Of a stretch of DNA of 8,069 bases, positions 1 through 7,682 are shown piece by piece. Under the pieces are notes generated by a model, which searched no databases, was not told the origin of the DNA, and worked only from the letters and a program-made list of their open reading frames with translations. Position numbers and translations under genes: made by a program. The DNA is from Bryobacterales bacterium (GTDB lineage Bacteria; Acidobacteriota; Terriglobia; Bryobacterales; Bryobacteraceae). The stretch is taken from NCBI GenBank assembly GCA_025462985.1, contig JAOAPP010000281.1, positions 1-8,069 of the forward strand. The letters run 5' to 3'. Each line of letters starts with the position of its first letter. Position 1 is the first letter of the stretch.

Positions 1-207
1 GAACTCGGAACCGCGCGCATGGGCAACGATCCAAAGACGTCGGTGCTCAATCAGTACCAGCAATCGCACGACGTGAAAAACCTGTTCGTGGTGGACGGCA
101 GCAGCCACGTCTCCGCGTCGGCCCAGAATCCGACCTGGACAATCATGGCGCTGTGCTGGAGATCCTGCGAGTACCTTTCGGAACAGCTGAGGAGAGAGGA
201 GATCTAG
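1..207 (+). CDS. GMC family oxidoreductase, C-terminal fragment (5' end outside the window)
   Basis: The frame is open from base 1 to a TAG at 205-207 and encodes the last 68 residues of a larger protein. It starts with ELGTARMG, the usual GMC C-terminal block. The catalytic histidine of that block would lie just upstream of the window. It continues with [10 protein letters not shown] and [11 protein letters not shown], the motif around the flavin site that carries the second catalytic residue, here the Asn of QNP. Proteins of this family are FAD-dependent alcohol or sugar dehydrogenases. The gene that follows encodes a gluconate 2-dehydrogenase subunit 3 family protein, so this is probably the large flavoprotein subunit of a periplasmic dehydrogenase using sugar, sugar acid or polyol. 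The substrate cannot be told from this piece. The fragment has no stop or frame damage. Confidence 0.88.
   Translation, partial: ELGTARMGNDPKTSVLNQYQQSHDVKNLFVVDGSSHVSASAQNPTWTIMALCWRSCEYLSEQLRREEI
197..201 (+). promoter_or_regulatory. Ribosome binding site for the subunit 3 gene
   Basis: AGGAG lies 6 bases before the ATG at 208, inside a purine-rich stretch (191-202) that also encodes the last residues of the GMC protein. It is the best Shine-Dalgarno match in the window and fixes the start of the next gene. Because it sits inside the upstream coding sequence, translation of the two subunits is probably coupled. Confidence 0.6.
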
Positions 208-729
208 ATGGAAGCGGGATACAGCCGGCGCGACCTGTTCAAGACGCTAGCGGTAGTCGGGTTCGCCACCTTGCAACTGCCTGCCGCGGAACCGGACAAG
301 CCTCTCTTTTTCAACCGGGACGAGTTCAACCTGCTGGACAGGTTGACGGACCTCATCATCCCGACTGATGACCATTCCCCGGGGGCGCATGAGGCGGGCG
401 TGGCGAAGTACATCGACTGGAGCACGGCGCACGCCGTTGAACCAGATGCCAAGTCCTCCTGGACGAAGGGACTGGCAGAAGTGGATGCTCTCTCAAAGGA
501 ATTGTTTAACGTTCGTTTCCTGAAAGCGTCTAAGGATCAACAGATTGAGGCGATGAACCGCCTGAGTGGGGCCAAGGGAAAAGCCACGGAACCGCAGCAA
601 CACTTTTGGGGACAGTTGAAGGACACCACGGCTTTCGTGTATTACACGTCCTCCGTCGGCATTCACAAAGACATGGGTTATCTCGGGAACGTAATTCTGG
701 AGCAGTTTCAAGGCTACGATGCTACGTAG
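208..729 (+). CDS. Gluconate 2-dehydrogenase subunit 3 family protein with Tat signal
   Basis: The product has 173 residues and is the small partner subunit of a membrane-associated FAD dehydrogenase; in known gluconate dehydrogenases it accompanies the GMC flavoprotein. Residues 6-12 read SRRDLFK, a twin-arginine motif, followed by a hydrophobic stretch (about 13-24) and a likely cleavage site near Ala27. Folded export through Tat is expected, and the cofactor-bearing GMC subunit may hitchhike with it. After the signal comes the family pattern FNRDEFNLLDRLTDLIIPTD (about 34-53), then a helical region with HFWGQLKDTT and, near the end, YYTSSVGIHKDMGYLGN. No catalytic residues are expected. 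The ATG directly follows the GMC stop codon, and the 3' end overlaps the M13 peptidase start by 11 bases, so the gene looks co-translated on both sides. The family call is firm; the substrate of the complex is unknown. Confidence 0.85.
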   Translation: MEAGYSRRDLFKTLAVVGFATLQLPAAEPDKPLFFNRDEFNLLDRLTDLIIPTDDHSPGAHEAGVAKYIDWSTAHAVEPDAKSSWTKGLAEVDALSKELFNVRFLKASKDQQIEAMNRLSGAKGKATEPQQHFWGQLKDTTAFVYYTSSVGIHKDMGYLGNVILEQFQGYDAT

Positions 730-2752
730 AGCACTTGTCCCGCTGGCCGGGGCTCTTTTTGTGACATTGACGTGCCAGGGACAGACCCCGGCTTCCTCCT
801 CCTCAAGCGGAGTCGATCTCTCCGCTATCGACAAGTCGGTGAATCCCTGCCAGGACTTCTATGCGTACGCGTGCGGCAATTGGGTCAAGAACAATCCGGT
901 CCCTCCGCAGTACTCGGTATGGGGCCGATTTAACCAGCTGGCCGATCACAACGAAGAGGTCTTGCGCGGCATTCTGGAGGATTCTGAAAAGAACCAGAAA
1001 CGCTCGCCCACCGATCAGAAGGTCGGCGCCTTTTACGAAGCCTGCATGAACGAGTCGGCAGTGGAAAAAGCAGGCGATAAGCCGCTCAAGCCCGAACTCG
1101 AGCGGATCCTGGCGATCGACAGCAAAGACGCTCTGACAAAAGAGATTGCAAGTCTTCACAACCAGAACATCAATGTGTTTTTCTCGTTCGGGTCGAGTCC
1201 CGATGCCGACAATGCGCGCATGACTATCGCCAGCGCGGATCAAGGCGGTCTGGGTCTGCCGGACAAAGAGTACTACTTCCGAAAGGATCCGAAGTCCGAA
1301 GAAACACGCCAGAAGTACGTAGAGCATATCGCGCGCATGTTTACTTTGCTGGGTGACAGCGCCAGTGAGGCAGGCGTGAAGGCTCGCGCCGTGATGGCTC
1401 TCGAATCCAGCCTCGCGACCGCGGCCCTAAACCGGGTGGAGCGTCGCAATCCGCATCTTACTCACCACAAGATGAGCGTCACGGACTTTGAAGCGCTCAC
1501 GCCCGCCCTGGATTTCAATCTGTATTTCGTCGATACGAACTCCCCGAGTTTCACGCAAATGAATGTGGGCGTTCCTGATTTCTACAAGAATTTAAGCCGC
1601 CTGCTCGAAACGACGGGCATGAATGACATCAAGAGCTATCTGACCTTTCATTACGTCTCCAGCTATGCTCCCAGTCTGAGCAAAGAGTTCGTCGACGCGA
1701 ACTTTGATTTTTATAGCCGCTATCTGACCGGTGCGCGGGAGTTGCAGCCCCGCTGGAAGCGTTGTGTCCAGGCCACTGATCGCAATCTCGGGGAGGCGCT
1801 CGGACCAAAGTATGTCGAGAAGGCTTTTGCCGGTCAGTCGAAAGAGCGGACACAGGAACTGGTCAACCTTATCGAACAGGAGATGGAAGCCGATATCAAG
1901 TCGCTGACCTGGATGAGTGACACCACCAAGCAGCAGGCGCTGGCGAAGCTCCACGGAGTGACCAACAAGATCGGCTATCCGGAGAAGTGGAAGGACTACT
2001 CGTCAGTCGAAATATCGAAGAAGGACTTCGTCGGCGACGTGCGGGAGGCCCGTGAATATGAGCAGCACCGGGATCTGAGCAAGATCGGGAAGCCGGTGGA
2101 CAGAAAAGAGTTCGGGATGACTCCGCCGACGGTGAACGCTTACTACAGTCCTCTGCAGAACAACATTAACTTCCCCGCCGGAATCTTACAGCCTCCGTTC
2201 TATAACAACTCCGCTGACATGGCCATAAACTTCGGCGCCATTGGAGCAGTCATCGGTCACGAACTGACGCATGGCTTCGACGACCAGGGACGTCAATTCG
2301 ATGCGGACGGAAACCTGCGGGATTGGTGGACGGCGCAAGATGCAGACGAGTTCAAGAAGCGGGCCGACTGCATCTCCAATGAGTACTCGGGCTTCAGTCC
2401 GGTGCAAGGAGTGAACTTGAACGGAAAGCTGACGCTTGGCGAAAACGGCGCGGACAATGCCGGCGTTCGACTTGCGTTCATGGCCCTGACGAGTGCGCTT
2501 CAAAAAGGACTCGTGAGCAATACTTCCCTGGACGGATATACTGCGCAGCAAAGGTTCTTCCTTGGGTACGCGCAGGTGTGGTGTCAGAACGTGCGTCCGG
2601 AGGAATCGCGGCACCGGGCTTTGACGGATCCGCACTCGCCAGGCCAGTTTCGAGTCGACGGTGTGGTGCAGAATACGCCGGATTTTGCGTCAGCGTTCGG
2701 ATGTTCAGCCGGACAGCCGATGGTCTCAGCGAATGCCTGCCGCGTGTGGTGA
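719..2752 (+). CDS. M13 family zinc metallopeptidase (neprilysin/PepO-like), exported, copy 1
   Basis: The product has 677 residues, close to the family's usual length of about 650-750, and is an endopeptidase that cuts peptides on the amino side of hydrophobic residues. An N-terminal signal (MLRRALVPLAGALFVTLTC, cleavage near residue 22-26) puts it outside the cytoplasm. The M13 N-terminal domain begins at about residue 40 with NPCQDFYAYACGNW. The catalytic domain contains N473-A-Y-Y, HELTH (zinc ligands H514 and H518, catalytic E515), ENGAD (ligand E575, with D579), and H639 and R645 in HSPGQFR, matching neprilysin H711 and R717. It ends in CRVW, the classic family C-terminus. All catalytic residues are present. 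One small variation is ENGADNAG where ENxADNGG is common. The start is supported by the signal peptide and by AAGG at 710-713, five bases upstream. It overlaps the preceding gene and lies 24 bases before a paralogue. Confidence 0.95.
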   Translation: MLRRALVPLAGALFVTLTCQGQTPASSSSSGVDLSAIDKSVNPCQDFYAYACGNWVKNNPVPPQYSVWGRFNQLADHNEEVLRGILEDSEKNQKRSPTDQKVGAFYEACMNESAVEKAGDKPLKPELERILAIDSKDALTKEIASLHNQNINVFFSFGSSPDADNARMTIASADQGGLGLPDKEYYFRKDPKSEETRQKYVEHIARMFTLLGDSASEAGVKARAVMALESSLATAALNRVERRNPHLTHHKMSVTDFEALTPALDFNLYFVDTNSPSFTQMNVGVPDFYKNLSRLLETTGMNDIKSYLTFHYVSSYAPSLSKEFVDANFDFYSRYLTGARELQPRWKRCVQATDRNLGEALGPKYVEKAFAGQSKERTQELVNLIEQEMEADIKSLTWMSDTTKQQALAKLHGVTNKIGYPEKWKDYSSVEISKKDFVGDVREAREYEQHRDLSKIGKPVDRKEFGMTPPTVNAYYSPLQNNINFPAGILQPPFYNNSADMAINFGAIGAVIGHELTHGFDDQGRQFDADGNLRDWWTAQDADEFKKRADCISNEYSGFSPVQGVNLNGKLTLGENGADNAGVRLAFMALTSALQKGLVSNTSLDGYTAQQRFFLGYAQVWCQNVRPEESRHRALTDPHSPGQFRVDGVVQNTPDFASAFGCSAGQPMVSANACRVW

Positions 2753-2768
2753 CCGGATTCCCTACACT

Positions 2769-2772
2769 GGAG
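2769..2772 (+). promoter_or_regulatory. Ribosome binding site of the second M13 gene
   Basis: GGAG lies 4 bases before the ATG at 2777, in the 24-base gap after the first M13 stop. It supports this ATG, which is also the one that gives a signal peptide. No promoter or terminator fits in the gap, so co-transcription with copy 1 is likely. Confidence 0.5.
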
Positions 2773-2776
2773 TCTG

Positions 2777-3430
2777 ATGAAACTGCTCGCGGGCCTCGGC
2801 CCTTTGTTACTGTTTGCATGCTCCGGATTCGCCCAAAACCCAAGCGGTCCGGACCTCCAGGCCATCGATAAGTCTGTAGATCCGTGCGAGAGTCTATACC
2901 GGTACGCATGCGGAAATTACGTTAAGACGCACCCGATTCCCGCTGACGAAAGCAGTTGGGGGCGTTTCAATGAGCTGCAGGACCGTAACTTAGGTACGTT
3001 GCGAAACATCCTCGAAGAATCCTCGAGGAACCTGAAGGCTTCGGCGATCGATCAAAAGATCGGCGGCTTCTACGAATCGTGCATGAACGAAGGAGCGATA
3101 GAGGAGCGGGGAACTGCGCCATTGCAGCCGGAACTGGAGCGCATTGACAAGCTGTCAAACGCTTCAGAGCTGGTTGCCGAAGTGGCCAGGTTGCATGAGC
3201 AGCAGGTCTCGGCGTTCTTCGGGTTCGGTTCCTTTCCGGACCCGAAGAACGCACGGATGAACATCGGAAACATCGACAGGGAGGGCTGGGGCTTCCGGAG
3301 CGTGACTTCTACTTTCGAACCGATCCGAAGAGTGCGGAAGTCCGGGAGAAGTACGTTCAGCACATCTCCAAGATGTTTGAGCTGGTTGGGGTCAGCCCGA
3401 CAGATGCACAGAAAAAGGCCTCCACTGTGA
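2777..3430 (+). CDS. N-terminal fragment of M13 copy 2 as the frame reads
   Basis: This frame encodes 217 residues, of which about the first 170 are M13. It has a signal peptide (MKLLAGLGPLLLFACSGFAQ; cleavage after FA is likely, and LFAC is a weak lipobox candidate). It then carries the start of the M13 N-terminal domain, with DPCESLYRYACGNY and EESSRNL, similar to copy 1. The residues encoded from about 3286 to 3430 are rich in Arg and Ser and match nothing in copy 1, as expected of out-of-frame translation. It contains no zinc site, so this piece alone cannot be a peptidase. Confidence 0.7.
   Translation: MKLLAGLGPLLLFACSGFAQNPSGPDLQAIDKSVDPCESLYRYACGNYVKTHPIPADESSWGRFNELQDRNLGTLRNILEESSRNLKASAIDQKIGGFYESCMNEGAIEERGTAPLQPELERIDKLSNASELVAEVARLHEQQVSAFFGFGSFPDPKNARMNIGNIDREGWGFRSVTSTFEPIRRVRKSGRSTFSTSPRCLSWLGSARQMHRKRPPL
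3281..3286 (+). other. Frameshift point in M13 copy 2
   Basis: The bases here read GAGGGC. Aligning the protein with copy 1 (DQGGLGLP against DREG-LGLP) needs one more base between GAG (3281-3283) and CTG (3286-3288), for example GAG GGG CTG. A run of four G shortened to three explains it. The surrounding sequence (3279-3290) is G-rich, where slippage and base-calling errors are common. Confidence 0.8.
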
Positions 3431-4791
3431 TGGGGATCGAGACGGCGCTTGCCAAGGCTTCGCTTGATGTCACCTCGTTGCGGGATCCGCAGAAGACCGT
3501 TCACGAGATGAGCGCTGCCGAGTTGGCCTCGATCAGTCCCCGGTTTCAGTTCGACCAGTTCTTTCGTGCAGTTAACGCGCCCGAGTTTTCGAAGCTCAAT
3601 GTGTCGGTGCCGGATTTCATAAAAGGCTTCAACGTGGTGCTGGCCACCCGCAGCATGGACGATTTGAAGGACTACCTTCGCTGGCATTACGTGAGTACGA
3701 GCGCAAAGCTGCTGCCCAAAGCTTTTGTAAATGAGAACTTCTCGTTCTACGGCCAGGTGCTATCCGGAGTGGCGGAATTGCGGCCACGCTGGAAGCGCTG
3801 TGTTACTGCCACCGACGATGAACTTGGCGAGGCGCTTGGACAGAAGTTCGTTGAAAAGACATTCGGCCAGCAGGGAAAACAGCGGACGCTCGAAATGGTC
3901 CACGAGATCGAGCATGAAATGGGGCAGGACATCGAATCGATCAACTGGATGAGCGCCGACACCAAGAAGCAGGCACAAATCAAGCTGCACGCTGTCGCCG
4001 AAAAAATTGGGTATCCGGACAAGTGGCGGGACTATTCGACCGTAACGATAGCAGCGGATGATTACTTCGGCAACTGGTTCCGGGCCAACGAGTATGAGAG
4101 CAGGCGCGATCGGAACAAAATCGGGAAGCCCGTGGACCGGGCAGAATGGACCATGACGCCGCCGACCGTGAACGCTTACTACGATCCATCGCAAAACAAC
4201 ATCAACTTCCCGGCCGGCATTCTTCAGCCCCCGTTCTTTTCCAACAATGCCGGGAACGCCATCAACTACGGCGCTATCGGGGCAATTGTCGGCCACGAAC
4301 TGACCCACGGCTTCGATGATCAGGGGCGTCAATACGATGCCGACGGCAACTTGAGGGACTGGTGGACCGCCGAGGACGAGAAGCGGTTCAAAGAACAGGC
4401 CGACTGCTTCGTGAAAGAGTACTCGGGGTTTTCCCCGGTCCCGGGCGTCAACCTAAACGGCGAACTTACCCTGGGCGAGAACACGGCGGACAATGGCGGT
4501 ATCCGCCTGGCGTATATGGCTCTGCTGGACGATCTCGCGAAAAAGGACACTCCGCAGGGTTTGAAGGTGGACGGGTATTCCCAAAGTCAGCAGTTTTTTC
4601 TGGGCTACGCTCAGGACTGGTGTGAAAACGTGCGGCCGGAGGCGGCTCGTCTCGCGGCGCAAACGGATCCGCACTCGCCGCCAGAGTTCAGGGTTGATGG
4701 CGTAGTTTCCAATATGCCGCAATTTGGCGAGGTTTTCGGCTGCAAACCGCCGAGCAGGATGATCGCGGCAAAAACCTGTCGCGTTTGGTAA
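3373..4791 (+). CDS. C-terminal fragment of M13 copy 2 with the catalytic domain
   Basis: An open frame of 472 residues counted from the ATG at 3373, but M13 similarity in this frame begins earlier, at about 3283, so this ATG is an internal Met (in HISKMFELV) and not a natural start. No Shine-Dalgarno sequence precedes it. The fragment holds most of the N-terminal domain and the whole catalytic domain, with HELTH at fragment residues 308-312 and the CRVW end. Without the upstream part it has no signal peptide, so a product made from here would stay in the cytosol and lack the part of the fold that closes over the active site. Confidence 0.7.
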   Translation: MFELVGVSPTDAQKKASTVMGIETALAKASLDVTSLRDPQKTVHEMSAAELASISPRFQFDQFFRAVNAPEFSKLNVSVPDFIKGFNVVLATRSMDDLKDYLRWHYVSTSAKLLPKAFVNENFSFYGQVLSGVAELRPRWKRCVTATDDELGEALGQKFVEKTFGQQGKQRTLEMVHEIEHEMGQDIESINWMSADTKKQAQIKLHAVAEKIGYPDKWRDYSTVTIAADDYFGNWFRANEYESRRDRNKIGKPVDRAEWTMTPPTVNAYYDPSQNNINFPAGILQPPFFSNNAGNAINYGAIGAIVGHELTHGFDDQGRQYDADGNLRDWWTAEDEKRFKEQADCFVKEYSGFSPVPGVNLNGELTLGENTADNGGIRLAYMALLDDLAKKDTPQGLKVDGYSQSQQFFLGYAQDWCENVRPEAARLAAQTDPHSPPEFRVDGVVSNMPQFGEVFGCKPPSRMIAAKTCRVW

Positions 4792-4813
4792 GGACTGGAA
4801 TTTCGTATATACA
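4785..4813 (+). promoter_or_regulatory. Possible weak internal promoter before the M3 peptidase gene
   Basis: TTGGTA (4785-4790) and TATACA (4808-4813) each match 4 of 6 bases of the sigma-70 consensus and are 17 bases apart. They lie in an AT-rich patch (4800-4816) within G+C-rich sequence. Transcription would start at or just past the ATG at 4817, so the promoter would yield a leaderless or nearly leaderless message. Such matches arise by chance, so confidence is low. Confidence 0.15.
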
Positions 4814-4816
4814 TCT

Positions 4817-6859
4817 ATGGCCGAGACGATAACTGAAAACCCGCTCTTGGTAGAGCGCTTCCCGATCCCGTTCGACGAGGTGAAAGCAGAGCACGTAGAG
4901 CCTGCTATTGAGTTGCTGCTCAAACAGATGAGGACTCGCGTGAAGGACATGGCGAATCCCGACATTCCCCGAACCTACGACAACATTCTGTTGACGCTCG
5001 ATCGCGCAACGGAACCTCTCGATTACGCCATGGCGGTGGTGCGGCACCTCGAATCCGTTGTCACCACGCCAGAGTTGCGCGCGGCGCACAATGCGGTACA
5101 GGAACCCGTCAGCATGTTCTACACCTCCATTCCGCTGGATCCCGAGCTGTGGGCAGCTGTGAAGAGAGTGGATGAAACCGTGGACAAAGAGCAATTGTCT
5201 CCGGTCCACAGGCGATTTCTTTCAAAGACGGTCTCTGGTTTCCGGCGCGCAGGAGCGGATCTGGACGAAGCCGGCAAGCGAAAGCTCGAGGAAATCGACG
5301 TCGCGTTGACGAAAGCGACTACGAAGTTCTCCGAAAATGTGCTGGATGCCACGAACGCCTTCGACCTGGTTATAACGGACGAAGCAAAGCTGGCTGGGCT
5401 TCCGGATAGCGCCAAATCGGCTGCTCGCGAAAGCGCGAGGGCCAAGGGGAAGGATGGCTGGAGATTTACACTGCAGGCGCCTAGCTACGTGCCCGCGCTG
5501 ACTTATCTGGACGACCGCGCTATTCGACAGGAGCTGTGGGAGGCCTCTAACCGGCGCGCCACTGGCGGAAAGTTCGACAACCGGCAGTTGCTGACCGAAA
5601 TCCTGAACCTTCGACGGGAGAAAGCGCAGTTGCTCGGTTATCGTGACTTCGCGGATCTGGTATTGGAAGAGCGGATGGCGCACGCCGGACAGCGGGCGCA
5701 GTCGTTCCTTGAAGATCTGTACGAGAAGACGGAGCCGTTCTTCGCTCAGGAAAACGAGTCGCTCGCCGAGTTTGGCAGGAAGTTAGGCTACCCCGAAATT
5801 AGGCCCTGGGACGTAGGCTATGTTGCGGAGAAACAGCGACTGGCCCTCTACGATTTCGATGAGGAAGAGCTGCGGCCTTACTTCGAGCTGAATCGCGTGG
5901 TGGCCGGGATGTTCGATATCTTCAGCCGGGTTCTTGGGATCCGGGTGATTGCTGAACCGAATGTGCCCGGTTGGGATGAAGCTGTGAAGTACTACCGGGT
6001 CGAAGATGCCGCTTCCGGTGAATTCCTGGGCGGGTTCTACTCAGATTGGTTCCCGCGTGAGAACAAGCGAGGCGGGGCTTGGATGGATTCTCTTATTACG
6101 GGCAATCCGGAAGAAAGGCAGCCGCATCTGGGCCTGATCTGTGGAAACCTCACTCCGCCGGTGGGCGACACGCCGTCACTCTTGACGCACCGGGAAGTGG
6201 AGACCATCTTCCACGAATTCGGGCACCTGCTGCACCATACCTTGAGCCGCGTTCCCGTACGCAGCCTGGCCGGAACGAACGTGCCATGGGATTTTGTCGA
6301 GCTGCCTTCGCAAATTATGGAGAACTGGGTTATGGAGCGGGATGCCCTCAACCTGTTCGCGCGGCACTATCAGACAGGGGAGCCAATCCCTGCAGAGTTG
6401 TTTGAAAAAATGCGCCGGGCACGAACCTTCCGAAGCGCGAACGGTCAAATACGGCAGCTTGGCTTCGGGCTCGTGGACTTGAAACTGCACCGGGAGTACG
6501 ATCCGGAGCGCGATGGAGATGTCCTCGAGTACGCCCGCCGGATTCTCCAGCGCTTCACGCCCGTAGAGTTACCCGCTGACTACGGAATGATTGCCAGCTT
6601 TACCCACCTGTTCTCGAGTCCGGTGGCGTATGGCGCCGGTTACTACTCCTATAAATGGGCTGAAGTGCTGGACGCGGATGCCTTCACCCGGTTCCAGAAA
6701 GAGGGAATCTTTAACTCAAGGACCGGGGAAGACTATCGGCGAAATATTTTGGAGCAGGGCGACAGCGAAGATCCGTCTCAGTTATACCGGAGGTTCATGG
6801 GCCGGGATCCGGACGCGAGCGCGTTGCTGGAGCGACTGGGCCTGACCCGGGCGGCGTAA
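4817..6859 (+). CDS. M3 family oligopeptidase (oligopeptidase A-like zinc metallopeptidase)
   Basis: The product has 680 residues, the size typical of oligopeptidase A, which degrades short peptides, including cleaved signal peptides, in the cytosol. There is no signal peptide or membrane segment. It opens with [20 protein letters not shown], the usual N-terminus of the OpdA/Dcp branch. The mostly helical N-terminal region runs to about residue 220 and the catalytic region follows. The zinc site is HEFGH (H466 and H470 as ligands, E467 catalytic), with E495 in FVELPSQ as third ligand, 29 residues after H466 as in thimet oligopeptidase. The substrate-binding loop [13 protein letters not shown] (from Y605, including Y609 and Y612) is intact. 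The gene starts 25 bases after M13 copy 2 with no clear Shine-Dalgarno sequence. It could equally be called a Dcp-like dipeptidyl carboxypeptidase; the [11 protein letters not shown] context and length favour oligopeptidase A. Confidence 0.93.
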   Translation: MAETITENPLLVERFPIPFDEVKAEHVEPAIELLLKQMRTRVKDMANPDIPRTYDNILLTLDRATEPLDYAMAVVRHLESVVTTPELRAAHNAVQEPVSMFYTSIPLDPELWAAVKRVDETVDKEQLSPVHRRFLSKTVSGFRRAGADLDEAGKRKLEEIDVALTKATTKFSENVLDATNAFDLVITDEAKLAGLPDSAKSAARESARAKGKDGWRFTLQAPSYVPALTYLDDRAIRQELWEASNRRATGGKFDNRQLLTEILNLRREKAQLLGYRDFADLVLEERMAHAGQRAQSFLEDLYEKTEPFFAQENESLAEFGRKLGYPEIRPWDVGYVAEKQRLALYDFDEEELRPYFELNRVVAGMFDIFSRVLGIRVIAEPNVPGWDEAVKYYRVEDAASGEFLGGFYSDWFPRENKRGGAWMDSLITGNPEERQPHLGLICGNLTPPVGDTPSLLTHREVETIFHEFGHLLHHTLSRVPVRSLAGTNVPWDFVELPSQIMENWVMERDALNLFARHYQTGEPIPAELFEKMRRARTFRSANGQIRQLGFGLVDLKLHREYDPERDGDVLEYARRILQRFTPVELPADYGMIASFTHLFSSPVAYGAGYYSYKWAEVLDADAFTRFQKEGIFNSRTGEDYRRNILEQGDSEDPSQLYRRFMGRDPDASALLERLGLTRAA

Positions 6860-6884
6860 GTCGGTCCGACAAGCAAGCAACGAG

Positions 6885-7682
6885 ATGCAACCTCAACATT
6901 CCGCGGAGCCCGTCGGGGCGCTTGCCGCGGAGAACACACGCCTCAGGGAAGAGCTCGACCGGGCGAATCAGGAACGTCAACGATTGCAGGCGGATCTGGA
7001 GCAGGCCGTCACCGCCGCCCGAGACGCAAAACAGGAGTTGCAGGATTTTGTGTACGCGGCGAGCCACGATCTGAAGGAACCTTTGCGTTCCATTTCTTCG
7101 TACACGCAATTGCTGCAGCGGCACGCCTCTGAGCCGGAGCAAATGGCTGAGTACAGCCGGTTCATTGTGGACGGCGTTAATGCAGCCACCAAACTGCTGG
7201 AACAGCTCCTTCGGTTGTCGCGCGCGGGTTCCAATCCGAGGCGCACCACGGTCAAGCTCGGGGTTCCTCTGCAGGCCGCACTGTTTCGCCTGCAGTCGCT
7301 GACCCGTGAGTTGCAGGCCGAGGTGGTGTGCGGGGAGCTTCCGGAGTTTTCTGTCGACCAGTCTCAGTTTGCTCAGCTGCTCGAGCACTTAGTAGACAAC
7401 TCACTCAAGTATCGAAGCGCGCTGCCGCCTCGCATTGAAATATCGGGCGAAGAAACCGATGACGGTCTTCTCCTGGCTGTTCGCGACAACGGCGTTGGGA
7501 TACCCCCGGAGTTCCATCAGCAGGTATTCGCCCCCTTCAAGCGGCTGCACGGAAGAGAAATCCCGGGGGCCGGACTTGGCTTGGCCATCAGTCGCAAAAT
7601 CGTGGAAGCGCACGACGGAAAGATCTGGGTCGAAAGCGACGGAAGAGACGGTTCGACTGTAAAGATCGCTCTGCCGTACTGA
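6885..7682 (+). CDS. Soluble sensor-less histidine kinase (phytochrome-type kinase core)
   Basis: The product has 265 residues. Residues about 12-55 form a charged coiled coil (ENTRLREELDRANQERQRL). A DHp domain follows with the phospho-accepting H61 in ASHDLKEPLRSI, and an ATPase domain covers about 158-265. This contains the N box (HLVDNSLKY, N172), G1 box (DNGVGI, D201), F box (VFAPFKRLH) and G2 box (GAGLGLAI, 228-235), so all kinase elements are present. HDLxEPL is the form seen in Cph1/bacteriophytochrome-like kinases; the Thr/Asn used for phosphatase activity in many HisKA proteins is Glu65 here. There is no PAS, GAF or membrane segment and no response regulator in the window. It autophosphorylates and passes phosphate to an unknown partner. 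The gene starts 25 bases after the M3 gene and lacks a good ribosome binding site. A start further upstream would add only a few residues. Confidence 0.9.
   Translation: MQPQHSAEPVGALAAENTRLREELDRANQERQRLQADLEQAVTAARDAKQELQDFVYAASHDLKEPLRSISSYTQLLQRHASEPEQMAEYSRFIVDGVNAATKLLEQLLRLSRAGSNPRRTTVKLGVPLQAALFRLQSLTRELQAEVVCGELPEFSVDQSQFAQLLEHLVDNSLKYRSALPPRIEISGEETDDGLLLAVRDNGVGIPPEFHQQVFAPFKRLHGREIPGAGLGLAISRKIVEAHDGKIWVESDGRDGSTVKIALPY

Larger units (their letters stand above)
2777..4791 (+). pseudogene. M13 family zinc metallopeptidase, copy 2, interrupted by a one-base frameshift
   Basis: Two overlapping frames together encode one M13 peptidase paralogous to copy 1. The first frame (2777-3430) matches copy 1 up to NARMNIGNIDREG, then loses all similarity. 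The other frame picks the match up exactly with LGLPERDFYF and runs without a stop to TAA at 4789-4791. Joining them by restoring one base at about 3283-3286 gives 671 residues against 677 for copy 1. In that numbering N466, H507, E508, H511 (HELTH), E568 and D572 (ENTAD), H633, R639 and the terminal CRVW are all intact. Everything except the frame is therefore conserved, which points to a very recent loss or a sequence error rather than an old pseudogene. If functional, it would be a second exported endopeptidase made from the same operon. The M13 identity is firm; the broken state is only as good as the sequence at that site. Confidence 0.85.

Noticed and set aside
803..1327. Minus-strand open frame of 174 residues
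   Set aside because: It is opposite the well-supported M13 copy 1 gene and shows hydrophobic low-meaning sequence with no family pattern.
2807..2830. Lipoprotein signal in M13 copy 2 (LFAC)
   Set aside because: Phe at position -2 departs from the usual lipobox, and an ordinary cleavage after GFA fits equally well, so a lipoprotein call is not made.
2578..2871. Plus-strand frame of 97 residues bridging the two M13 genes
   Set aside because: It is out of frame with both M13 genes, Arg- and Gly-rich, and covers the conserved C-terminus of copy 1.
3199..3430. Programmed -1 ribosomal frameshifting to join the two M13 copy 2 frames
   Set aside because: The shift direction fits, but protein alignment puts the switch at 3283-3286, where no slippery heptamer of the X-XXY-YYZ form is seen. 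M13 peptidases are not known to use recoding.
3070..3687. Antisense open frame of 205 residues on the minus strand
   Set aside because: It lies wholly opposite the M13 copy 2 gene, has no recognisable domain or ribosome binding site, and its length is explained by codon bias on the coding strand.
3760..4332. Minus-strand open frame of 190 residues
   Set aside because: It mirrors the conserved catalytic half of M13 copy 2. The same kind of antisense frame appears opposite copy 1 (2186-2635), which indicates a shadow of the duplicated coding sequence.
719..4791. Second M13 copy as an assembly duplication artefact
   Set aside because: The two copies differ at many silent and some amino-acid positions throughout, so they are distinct genes and not a repeated read.
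6795..7388. Minus-strand open frame of 197 residues
   Set aside because: It runs across the end of the M3 gene and into the kinase gene on the other strand, with no domain signal.
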